A stretch of DNA of 64,000 bases from Prauserella isguenensis. GTDB lineage: Bacteria > Actinomycetota > Actinomycetes > Mycobacteriales > Pseudonocardiaceae. The stretch covers positions 1 through 64,000 of the forward strand of contig NZ_JACHWU010000005.1 in the NCBI RefSeq assembly GCF_014191605.1. Direction: 5' to 3'. The notes under the pieces are model-generated. The model made no database searches, had not been told where the DNA came from, and worked only from the letters and a program-made list of their open reading frames with translations. A program made the position numbers and the translations under genes. This document shows positions 1 through 6,694 of this stretch, one piece after another (position 1 is the first letter of the stretch; each line of letters begins with the position of its first letter).

Positions 1-174
1 GCTAGCTCAAAAACCCCAAAAAAAAGGGGCACAAAGCAACAAAACAAAGCTCACAAACACACTGTTGAGTTCTCAAACAACACGCAGTTGGTTTTTAGCC
101 CAAGAGCGCCATCAACCGCGGGAACTTACCTCGTGGAGATTCGTTGCTCGGGTTGTGGCCCCCTTGAGGGCCGA
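1..174 (-). ncRNA. rRNA operon leader (16S lies beyond the left edge)
   Basis: On the minus strand this stretch reads as an actinobacterial pre-rRNA leader. A boxA-like antitermination sequence, TGTTGTTTGAGAACTCAACA, lies at 62-82; mycobacterial rrn leaders carry an almost identical sequence. T-rich DNA and a short CCCC/GGGG stem around a T loop follow (about positions 3-27). The 16S gene itself is not in the window, so the assignment rests on the leader motif and the promoter just upstream. A GGCC-rich hairpin at 157-172 sits close to the predicted transcript start. Confidence 0.75.
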
Positions 175-180
175 CCAAGA

Positions 181-209
181 AGCTTACCCGGTCCGTCTCG
201 CGGAGTCAA
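181..209 (-). promoter_or_regulatory. rRNA operon promoter
   Basis: On the minus strand a TTGACT -35 (204-209) and a TAAGCT -10 (181-186) are separated by 17 bases. This is close to the canonical strong rrn promoter of actinobacteria. Transcription would start near 174 and run leftwards into the leader and the off-window 16S gene. It lies between the glnA terminator and the leader. Confidence 0.75.
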
Positions 210-266
210 CCTCCGCCTCGTCCCGTCCGCTCCTTGGCGACGAAGAGAACATTACACGGCCGCGAA

Positions 267-287
267 CCCCCCCTGAAACAGGGGGGT
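267..287 (-). terminator. terminator of glnA
   Basis: A C-rich arm (CCCCCCTG) and its complement CAGGGGGG flank an AAA loop, about 22 bases beyond the glnA stop codon. The stem is perfect over eight pairs. It insulates the rRNA promoter immediately downstream from glnA read-through. There is no long T tract, which is normal for high-GC actinomycetes. Confidence 0.7.
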
Positions 288-309
288 CCCCTTATTGCGA
301 AACCGCAGG

Positions 310-1653
310 TCAGAGCACCGGGAGCAGGGTCCGGAGCTCGTACGGCGTCACCGAGCTCCGGTAGTTGTTCCACTCGGTGCGCTTGTTCCGGAGGAAGAAG
401 TCGAAGACGTGCTCGCCGAGCGCCTCCGGCAACAGCTCCGAGTTCTCCATCTCCGTCAGCGCCTCGCCCAGGTTCTGCGGCAGCTGCTTGTAGCCGGCGG
501 CCTTCCGCTCCACCTCGGAGAGCGCCCAGATGTCGTCCTCCGCCGCGGGCGGCAGCTCGTAGCCCTTCTCGATGCCCCGCAGGCCGGCGGCCAGGATCAC
601 CGAGTACGCCAGGTACGGGTTGCACGCCGAGTCGAGCGACCGGATCTCCACACGCCGGGACGACGCCTTCCCCGGCGAGTACATCGGCACCCGGACCAGC
701 GCGGAGCGGTTCGCCCTGCCCCAGGACACCGCCGTCGGGGCCTCCCCGCCGACGATCAGTCTCTTGTACGAGTTGACCCACTGGTTGGTGACCGCGGAGA
801 TCTCGCGTGCGTGGTGCAGCAGCCCGGCGACGAACGCTTTACCGGTCTCCGACAGCTCGTACGGGTCCTCGGGGTCGTAGAAGGCGTTGCGATCGCCCTC
901 GAAGAGGGACACGTGGGTGTGCATCCCCGAGCCCGGATGGTCGGTGAACGGCTTCGGCATGAACGTCGCGCGCACGCCCTGGGTCAGCGCGACCTCCTTG
1001 ACGACGTACCGGAACGTCATGACGTTGTCGGCCATCGTGAGCGCGTCCGCGTAGCGCAGGTCGATCTCCTGCTGCCCCGGCGCGCCCTCGTGATGGCTGA
1101 ACTCGACGGAGATGCCCATCGCCTCGAGGGCCTCGATGGCGTGCCGCCGGAAGTGGGTCGCCGTGGCGTGGCTGGCCTGGTCGAAGTAGCCACCGTTGTC
1201 GGCGGGGGTCGGTTCCTTGCCGTCCTCCGGCAGATCCTGCAGGAGGTAGAACTCGATCTCGGGATGCACGTAGCAGGTGAACCCCGCCTCGCCCGCCTTC
1301 GACAGCTGGCGGCGCAGCACGTGCCGCGGGTCGGCCCACGACGGCGAGGCGTCGGGCATCGCGATGTCGCAGAACATCCGCGCCGAGTAGTGTCCGCCGT
1401 CGGCCTGCTCCCACGGCAGCACCTGGAACGTCGACGGGTCGGGCTTGGCGATCATGTCCGACTCGTAGACCCGCGCGAAGCCCTCGATCGCGGAGCCGTC
1501 GAACCCGATGCCCTCGGAGAACGCGCCCTCCAGCTCTGCTGGGGCGATGGCCACCGACTTGAGGAAGCCCAGTACGTCGGTGAACCAGAGCCGCACGAAA
1601 CGAATGTCGCGTTCCTCGAGTGTGCGCAGCACGAACTCCTGCTGACGATCCAT
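310..1653 (-). CDS. glnA2: type I glutamine synthetase, GlnA2-like
   Basis: The product (447 aa) is a glutamine synthetase-fold ligase for glutamate or a related substrate, ATP and ammonia. The N-terminal beta-grasp domain (MDRQQEFVLRTLEERDIRFV) and GIGFDGSAIEGFARV are nearly identical to M. tuberculosis GlnA2 (Rv2222c). Metal and nucleotide motifs are seen in YVHPEIEFYLL, EFSHHEGAPGQQE and MHTHVSLFEGD, and the NRSALVRVP segment is present. The C-terminus carries GYELPP where the adenylylated GlnA has a NLYDLP-type loop, so control by GlnE adenylylation is doubtful. Whether it makes glutamine or a gamma-glutamyl amide cannot be read from sequence. TAAGGT at 1661-1666 ends seven bases before the ATG, suggesting a leaderless mRNA. 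Confidence 0.93.
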   Translation of the reverse strand: MDRQQEFVLRTLEERDIRFVRLWFTDVLGFLKSVAIAPAELEGAFSEGIGFDGSAIEGFARVYESDMIAKPDPSTFQVLPWEQADGGHYSARMFCDIAMPDASPSWADPRHVLRRQLSKAGEAGFTCYVHPEIEFYLLQDLPEDGKEPTPADNGGYFDQASHATATHFRRHAIEALEAMGISVEFSHHEGAPGQQEIDLRYADALTMADNVMTFRYVVKEVALTQGVRATFMPKPFTDHPGSGMHTHVSLFEGDRNAFYDPEDPYELSETGKAFVAGLLHHAREISAVTNQWVNSYKRLIVGGEAPTAVSWGRANRSALVRVPMYSPGKASSRRVEIRSLDSACNPYLAYSVILAAGLRGIEKGYELPPAAEDDIWALSEVERKAAGYKQLPQNLGEALTEMENSELLPEALGEHVFDFFLRNKRTEWNNYRSSVTPYELRTLLPVL

Positions 1654-1660
1654 GAGCGTG

Positions 1661-1692
1661 ACCTTATGCGCACCGTGTTAACGGAATGTTTC
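1661..1692 (-). promoter_or_regulatory. probable leaderless glnA2 promoter with a weak GlnR-like site
   Basis: A TAAGGT -10 element (1661-1666, minus strand) is followed by seven bases and the ATG. Just upstream, overlapping the MFS stop codon, GAAAC-N6-TTAAC (1677-1692) has the AC-N9-AC spacing of GlnR sites but only partial half-site matches. The -10 is plausible; the GlnR site is a weak suggestion. Confidence 0.4.
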
Positions 1693-3030
1693 GAGGGTTT
1701 CGCCGTGTCGGCGGATGCGCGCGGACATCCACGCGGCGAGCACGCACAACCCACCCGCGGCGTACCAGGCGAGGTCGTAGGAACCCAGGTGATCGCGGAC
1801 GAAACCCGCGCCTGAGGCGGCCAGCGCCGCGCCGATCTGGTGCGACGCGAACACCCATCCGAACACGATCGGTCCCGCGTCCGCGAACCATTCGCGGCAC
1901 AGCGCAACGGTCGGCGGAACGGTGGCGACCCAGTCCAGCCCGTAGAAGACGATGAACGCCCACATCGGCGGTTCGGTCGTCGGCCCGAACAGCTGCGGGA
2001 GGATCGCCAGGGACAGCCCGCGCAGCACGTAGTAGACGGCGAGCAGTAGGCGTGGGTCGACACGGTCGGTGAGCCACCCGGAGAAGACCGTGCCCACGAT
2101 GTCGAAGATCCCGACCACGGCGAGCAGGCCCGCCGCGGCCGTCGCGGGCATGCCGTGGTCGTGCGCGGCGGGGACGAAGTGGGTACCGATCAGCCCGTTC
2201 GTCGAGGCTCCGCAGATCGCGAAACCACCTGCCAGCAGCCAGAACGCAGGCGCCCGCATCGCACGCCGCAGGATGCGCAGCGCGTGGGCCGCGCTGCCGC
2301 CCGCAGGACGCGCGGCGGTCTCCCCTTCGGAACCGGTGTCGTGGGTCTCGCCCGCCGCGGACGCACCGTAGGCCACCGTGCCGACGTCGCGCGGACGATC
2401 CCGCAGGCACAGCAGCACCACCGGCACGACCGCGAGCGCGGCCGCCGCGATCAGCAACGACGCCCATCGCCAGCCGTGTCCCGTCGCGAGCCCGGCGACG
2501 AGCGGCAGGAACACGAGCTGCCCCGCGGCGCTCGCCGCCGTCAGGATCCCGCTGACCAGGCCGCGGTGAGTGACGAACCACCGGCCGGTCACGGTGGCCA
2601 CGAACGTCAGTGCCATCGCCCCGGTGCCCGCGCCGACGAGCACGCCCCAGCACAGCAGCAGCTGCCAGGATGCGGTCATCAGCACCGTCAGGCCGCTGCC
2701 CGCCGCCACGAGTACCAGCGCACCGGCGACGACGCGCCGCATGCCCAGTCGTTCCATCAGCGCCGCGGAGAACGGGGCGATCAGGCCGTAGAGCAGCAGA
2801 TTCACCGACACGGCCAGGGAGATCGTGCCGCGGGACCAACCGAACTCGGCGTGCAGCGGATCGATCAGCACGCTGGGCGCGGCGCGGAAGGCGCCCGCGG
2901 ACAGCAGCGCCACGAACGCCGTCGCGGCGACGAGCCACGCCCAGTGCGGTCGCCATCGGCGCAGCGACGTCAAGCGTGAGGGCACAGGCGGCGACGTACG
3001 CGGTGACGTCGAAGTACGTGGGGAGATCAC
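1678..3030 (-). CDS. major facilitator superfamily transporter
   Basis: The product (about 450 aa) is a 12-helix MFS permease of the cytoplasmic membrane, probably an exporter. Visible helices include AWLVAATAFVALLSAGAF, LLLCWGVLVGAGTGAMAL and the LTDRVDP loop after helix 8, with a charged, Gly/Thr-rich cytoplasmic loop in the middle (SAAGETHDTGSEGETAARP). The reading frame stays open far upstream opposite the regulator gene, so the start is inferred: GTG at 3030 leaves a 54-bp divergent promoter region, and GTG at 2985 is an alternative. It is divergent from the AraC/DJ-1 regulator and ends 24 bp before glnA2. The substrate is unknown; regulation by the divergent gene is inference. Confidence 0.8.
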   Translation of the reverse strand: MISPRTSTSPRTSPPVPSRLTSLRRWRPHWAWLVAATAFVALLSAGAFRAAPSVLIDPLHAEFGWSRGTISLAVSVNLLLYGLIAPFSAALMERLGMRRVVAGALVLVAAGSGLTVLMTASWQLLLCWGVLVGAGTGAMALTFVATVTGRWFVTHRGLVSGILTAASAAGQLVFLPLVAGLATGHGWRWASLLIAAAALAVVPVVLLCLRDRPRDVGTVAYGASAAGETHDTGSEGETAARPAGGSAAHALRILRRAMRAPAFWLLAGGFAICGASTNGLIGTHFVPAAHDHGMPATAAAGLLAVVGIFDIVGTVFSGWLTDRVDPRLLLAVYYVLRGLSLAILPQLFGPTTEPPMWAFIVFYGLDWVATVPPTVALCREWFADAGPIVFGWVFASHQIGAALAASGAGFVRDHLGSYDLAWYAAGGLCVLAAWMSARIRRHGETLETFR

Positions 3031-3068
3031 GGGATCCGAGGATGCGCCGTCGCGCCCCTCGGGACGAG

Positions 3069-3103
3069 TGGCAAGAATGCCAACATGTGCGAAGATCTTG
3101 CCA
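3069..3103. promoter_or_regulatory. operator in the divergent MFS/AraC promoter region
   Basis: TGGCA-N4-TGCCA (3069-3082) forms a perfect 14-bp inverted repeat. A further copy of the half-site, TCTTGCCA (96-103 after 3000), is the reverse complement of TGGCAAGA at 3069-3076. The sites overlap AAGAAT (3073-3078), a possible -10 six bases before the ATG at 3085. Position and symmetry suggest an autoregulatory operator of the adjacent AraC-type regulator. Confidence 0.5.
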
Positions 3104-4086
3104 TGAGCGCGCACCGGGTGGTGATCCTGGCCCTCGGCGAGGTCGTCGGCTACGACATGCAGATACCGCCACAGATCTTCGCGTGCGCCGAACGCGACGG
3201 GCGCTCGCTGTACGACGTGCGCGTCTGCGGGGTCGACGACCGGCCGGTGCGCGTGTCGTCCGGATACTCCGCACTCCTCGACCACGGCCCCGAAGCCCTC
3301 GACGACGCCGACACGGTGATCGTGCCCGGCACCCGGCTGGCCGGGCCGCGCCGCGACGGTTCGCTCCCCGATGACGTGTCCGCGGCCCTCGCGCGCGTGC
3401 CCGCGTCCGCCCGGACCATGTCGATCTGCACCGGCGCGTTCGTCCTCGCAGCGGCCGGCCTGCTCGACGGACGCCCGGCCACGACACACTGGGCACACGC
3501 CGACCGCTTCCGCGCGCTCTACCCTGGGGTCCGCCTGGACGAGAACGTGTTGTTCGTCGACGACGGTGACGTGCTCACCTCGGCGGGCCTCGCCGCGGGC
3601 GTCGACCTCTGCCTGCACGTCGTCCGTGCCGACCACGGCAGCGACGTCGCCAACCGCGCCGCCCGCTACTGCGTCGTCCCGCCGTGGCGCGACGGCGGGC
3701 AGTCGCAGTACATCGAGCGCCCCGTCACCGACGAAGGCGCCGGCAGTACCGCGCCCACCAGGGCATGGGCGCTGGAACGGCTCGGCGAACCACTCGATCT
3801 GGCCGCTCTCGCCGCTCACGCACGGATGAGTATGCGCACCTTCAACCGCCGGTTCCGCGACGAAACCGGCCTGCCACCGCACACCTGGCTGACCCGGCAA
3901 CGGCTGCTGCACGCCCGGCACCTGCTCGAGGTCACCGAGCTGCCCGTCGACCGGGTCGCCGCCGAATCAGGCCTCGGCACCGCGGCGTCGCTGCGCAAAC
4001 ACCTGCGCGACGCCATCGGCGTCTCCCCGCTCACGTACCGGCGCACGTTCGCCACCCGTGCCGACGGCGCACCCGTCGAACGCTGA
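3085..4086 (+). CDS. AraC-family regulator with N-terminal DJ-1/PfpI domain
   Basis: The 333-aa product belongs to the GATase1-AraC (FtrA/CdhR-like) class. Residues about 6-180 form the DJ-1/PfpI-like domain, including the nucleophile-elbow cysteine in MSICTGAFVLAAAGLL and the ATTHW segment. The C-terminal third holds two helix-turn-helix motifs (LDLAALAAHARMSMRTFNRR and the second ending GVSPLTYRRTF). Such regulators sense small nitrogenous or other metabolites and usually control a neighbouring transporter or enzyme. The divergent MFS gene is the obvious target. ATG 3085 is chosen because AAGAAT lies six bases upstream; ATG 3103 is also possible. The effector is unknown. Confidence 0.88.
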   Translation: MCEDLAMSAHRVVILALGEVVGYDMQIPPQIFACAERDGRSLYDVRVCGVDDRPVRVSSGYSALLDHGPEALDDADTVIVPGTRLAGPRRDGSLPDDVSAALARVPASARTMSICTGAFVLAAAGLLDGRPATTHWAHADRFRALYPGVRLDENVLFVDDGDVLTSAGLAAGVDLCLHVVRADHGSDVANRAARYCVVPPWRDGGQSQYIERPVTDEGAGSTAPTRAWALERLGEPLDLAALAAHARMSMRTFNRRFRDETGLPPHTWLTRQRLLHARHLLEVTELPVDRVAAESGLGTAASLRKHLRDAIGVSPLTYRRTFATRADGAPVER

Positions 4087-4097
4087 GCGGACCGCGG

Positions 4098-4231
4098 GGA
4101 CGGCCTCCGGCCGGCAGTACCGGCCAGCCCCTCACCCACCACCACCCAACCGGACGGCCTCCGGCCGGCAGTACCGGCCAGCCCCTCACCCTCCACCACC
4201 CAACCGGACGGCCTCCGGCCGGCAGTACCGT
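4098..4231. repeat. 54-bp tandem repeat with internal hairpin, 2.5 copies
   Basis: Units begin at 4098, 4152 and 4206, exactly 54 bp apart and nearly identical. The third is truncated after 25 bases. Each full unit contains GGCCGG-CAGTA-CCGGCC, a perfect 6-bp stem with a 5-base loop. In the third copy the sequence diverges just after GCAGTACCG, which creates TACCGT, the apparent -10 of the lipoprotein gene. The block fills the whole gap between the regulator and the lipoprotein genes and may act as terminators. Confidence 0.85.
4226..4231 (+). promoter_or_regulatory. -10 element of a leaderless lipoprotein transcript
   Basis: TACCGT is followed by eight bases and the ATG at 4240, placing the transcript start at or next to the start codon. 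No ribosome binding site precedes the ATG, which supports leaderless translation. Confidence 0.45.
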
Positions 4232-4239
4232 CTCTAGGC

Positions 4240-5013
4240 ATGTCCCGGCGGATCCTGGTCGTCACCACATCGCTGCTCGTGCTCGTCGCCGGGTGCACCT
4301 CGTCGCCCGAGGCGCCGGAGAGCGAGCCGCCGGGCGCCTCCCTCGTCCGCGAGGCCTCGGCCGCGCTCCGCGACGTGACCAGCGTTCGCTTCGACCTGCG
4401 CACCCAGGGAGCTCTGCCCGGCTTTCCGATCCGCTCGATCGACGGCGTCGCCACGCGCGACGGCTGGGCACAGGGCGAGGTCGACCTGCAGCTACCGGAC
4501 GGTCGCATGCAGTACGAGTACGAACTGGGCGACCGGGACGACACCTCCCCGAGCGAGGCGCCGAGGTCGACGGCCCAGGACGGCGGCAGCGCCGCGGCGG
4601 CCGACGACAGGACCGTCACGCTGACCGACTCCGACGACGTGACCACCACGGCGGTCGTACCGGAACGGTTCACGCCCCAGCATCTGATCGCACGCGACGG
4701 CGGTCTCCGGGACCTGCTCGGCGACGCGATCGAGCTGAGCACCGAGAGTCGCGAGGACATCGGCGACGTGCCGACCTACCGGGTCAGCGGCACCCTGCCC
4801 CAGGCCGACATCTCGGAACTGCTGCCCGGCGTGCGCGACGACGTCGCGGTCAAGTTCTGGGTCACCGACAACCCCGAACGCACCCTGCTGCGGGTCTGGC
4901 TGCAGGTGCCGCCCGCGAAACCCAACCAGGGCGCCACGATGATCGAACTCGGACTGAGCGAGCACAACCAGCCCGTCGAGGTGTCCAGCACGGCGGCGAC
5001 GCCGACCGGCTGA
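4240..5013 (+). CDS. LprG/LppX-family lipoprotein
   Basis: The 257-aa protein has a lipoprotein signal peptide ending in LVLVAGC, so the mature N-terminal Cys would be lipidated and the protein anchored outside the membrane. The rest resembles the LppX_LprAFG fold: an N-terminal ALRDVTSVRFDLRTQG segment, DGVATRDGWAQGEVDLQ, and a C-terminal VKFWVTDNPERTLLRVWLQVPP. Members of this family in mycobacteria bind or carry triacylated lipids. The middle (about 100-125) is a polar low-complexity insert. It stands alone between the repeat block and a convergent peptidase gene. Lipid cargo is inference from the family. Confidence 0.82.
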   Translation: MSRRILVVTTSLLVLVAGCTSSPEAPESEPPGASLVREASAALRDVTSVRFDLRTQGALPGFPIRSIDGVATRDGWAQGEVDLQLPDGRMQYEYELGDRDDTSPSEAPRSTAQDGGSAAAADDRTVTLTDSDDVTTTAVVPERFTPQHLIARDGGLRDLLGDAIELSTESREDIGDVPTYRVSGTLPQADISELLPGVRDDVAVKFWVTDNPERTLLRVWLQVPPAKPNQGATMIELGLSEHNQPVEVSSTAATPTG

Positions 5014-5085
5014 GGCCGCCGCCACGGCCGCGACCCCGCGCGCCGACGTCCAGGGCTCGACACGGCACTCCGACGGCCACGCCAC

Positions 5086-6645
5086 TCACGCGCAGCGCTT
5101 GCCCTCCGGAGGCAGCGTCCCGTCGATCAGGTAGCGGGTACCCGCCTGGTCCACGCACTGGTTGCCCTGCAGGAACACGGTGTGCTGGTTGCCCTCGAAG
5201 GTGAGCAGGCCGCCGCCCATCGCCTTCGCCAGCTGCACTCCCGCCTGGTACGGCGTCGCGGGGTCGTTCGTCGTCGACACCACCAGCGCGGGCGGCACAC
5301 CGTCGACGTCCGGCAGATGCGGTTCGGAGGTGTTCTCGACGGGCCAGAACGCGCAGGCGTCCCTGGCCGCCGACGGCCGTGTTCCCGGGTCGAGGAACGG
5401 GGCGACCTCGGCGTAGCGCCGCTGCGCCTCGCGGATCTTCGCCTTGTCCTCGACCGGCGGGTCGTCGACGCAGCGGATCGCGACGAACGCGTCCTGCGTA
5501 CTGGCGTACTCGCCCGAGGAGTCGCGCTCGTTGTACATGTCGGCCAACGCCATCAGGGTCGAGCCGTTGCCCCGGGAGAGTTCGACCAGGCCGTTCTTCA
5601 ACTGCGGCCACATGCGTTCCGAGTACAGCGCCTGGATGGTGCCGGTCGTGGCGTCGTCGTAGGACAGCGCGCGGCCGCCCACGTCGACGGGCTCGTCGAG
5701 CAGCGGCCGCACCAGGTCCTGATACGCCTTCGTCGCGTCGCCCGACAGCGGGCAGTCGGAACGCTCCTGGCACCACCCGGCGAACTCCCCGAACGAGCGG
5801 CCGAAGCCTTCGCCCTGCGACACGAGCGATTCGACGGAGTCCTGTTCGGGGTCGAGCGCGCCGTCGAGGACCAGTGAGCGGACGTTGCGGGGGAAGCGTT
5901 CGGCGTAGGTGTAGCCGATGCGCGTGCCGTACGAGTAGCCGACATAGCTCAGCTTGCGGTCACCGAGCACCGAGCGCAGTACGTCCATGTCCTGCACGAC
6001 CTCGCGGGTGCCCAGGTGGGCGAGCATGTCCTCGCCGTGATCGGTGCGGCGCGCGCACTTGGCGGCGAACTGCCGTTCCTCCCGCTCCGCGGCCCGCACG
6101 CCCTGCTCGCTGCCGTCGTACTCGACGTCGTCGGCGCGGTCGGCATCACGTTCGGCGTCGGTGAGGCATTCGACGGTGGGTTCGCTCGCGCCGACGCCGC
6201 GCGGGTCGAAGCCGACCAGGTCGAACCGCTGGCCGATCTCCGTGTCCGCGGTCGGGCCCGCCATCGACGCCGCGTTCAGCATTCCCGACGCCCCGGGCCC
6301 GCCCGGGTTGACGACGAGCGAACCGATCCGGTCGTCGCCGGTGGCCTGGTGCCGCAGCAGCCCGAGCGAGATCGTCGCGGCGCCGGGCTCCTCGTAGTCC
6401 AGCGGCACGGTCAGCCGCGCGCACTCCAGCCCGTCCGCGCCGAACGACGAGCGCGCCATGTCGTTGGTGGCGTACTGCTCGCAGTCACCCCAGTCGAGCG
6501 CCTGCCCGTAGAACCGTTCGAGGCCCTCCGGCACAGGGCCGACCGGACCCTTCTGCTCGGACTCCTCCGGCGAGCACGCGGTCGTGAGCCCACCCAAGGC
6601 GAGTACACAGGTGGCGAGGGCCAGGTAGCGTTCGACTGAAGGCAC
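5086..6645 (-). CDS. secreted alpha/beta hydrolase, tripeptidyl aminopeptidase / Hip1 type
   Basis: The 519-aa product starts at GTG 6645 with a signal sequence (YLALATCVLALGGLTTAC); the cysteine makes a lipoprotein likely, although the lipobox is not ideal. The hydrolase core shows the oxyanion segment VVNPGGPGASG and nucleophile elbow GYSYGTRIG. A TAP C-terminal domain follows, with the catalytic His likely in EGNQHTVFLQ. M. tuberculosis Rv2223c/Rv2224c (Hip1/CaeA) are the same family and also lie next to glnA2 and panB. CACGAT lies seven bases before the GTG, consistent with a leaderless mRNA. It is divergent from secA2, with only about 49 bp between starts. The substrate is not evident. 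Confidence 0.88.
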   Translation of the reverse strand: MPSVERYLALATCVLALGGLTTACSPEESEQKGPVGPVPEGLERFYGQALDWGDCEQYATNDMARSSFGADGLECARLTVPLDYEEPGAATISLGLLRHQATGDDRIGSLVVNPGGPGASGMLNAASMAGPTADTEIGQRFDLVGFDPRGVGASEPTVECLTDAERDADRADDVEYDGSEQGVRAAEREERQFAAKCARRTDHGEDMLAHLGTREVVQDMDVLRSVLGDRKLSYVGYSYGTRIGYTYAERFPRNVRSLVLDGALDPEQDSVESLVSQGEGFGRSFGEFAGWCQERSDCPLSGDATKAYQDLVRPLLDEPVDVGGRALSYDDATTGTIQALYSERMWPQLKNGLVELSRGNGSTLMALADMYNERDSSGEYASTQDAFVAIRCVDDPPVEDKAKIREAQRRYAEVAPFLDPGTRPSAARDACAFWPVENTSEPHLPDVDGVPPALVVSTTNDPATPYQAGVQLAKAMGGGLLTFEGNQHTVFLQGNQCVDQAGTRYLIDGTLPPEGKRCA

Positions 6646-6694
6646 AGAGGTGATCGTGCCATCGCAGGACGAGAAGCGAGATGGGAGACCACGC

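Noticed and set aside
3031-3921. Upstream extension of the MFS reading frame to 747 residues
   Set aside because: The extension runs antisense through the AraC/DJ-1 gene, whose domain motifs are clear; it is an open shadow frame of GC-rich coding DNA.
4098-4231. CRISPR array
   Set aside because: Units are directly abutting with no unique spacers; it is a plain tandem repeat.
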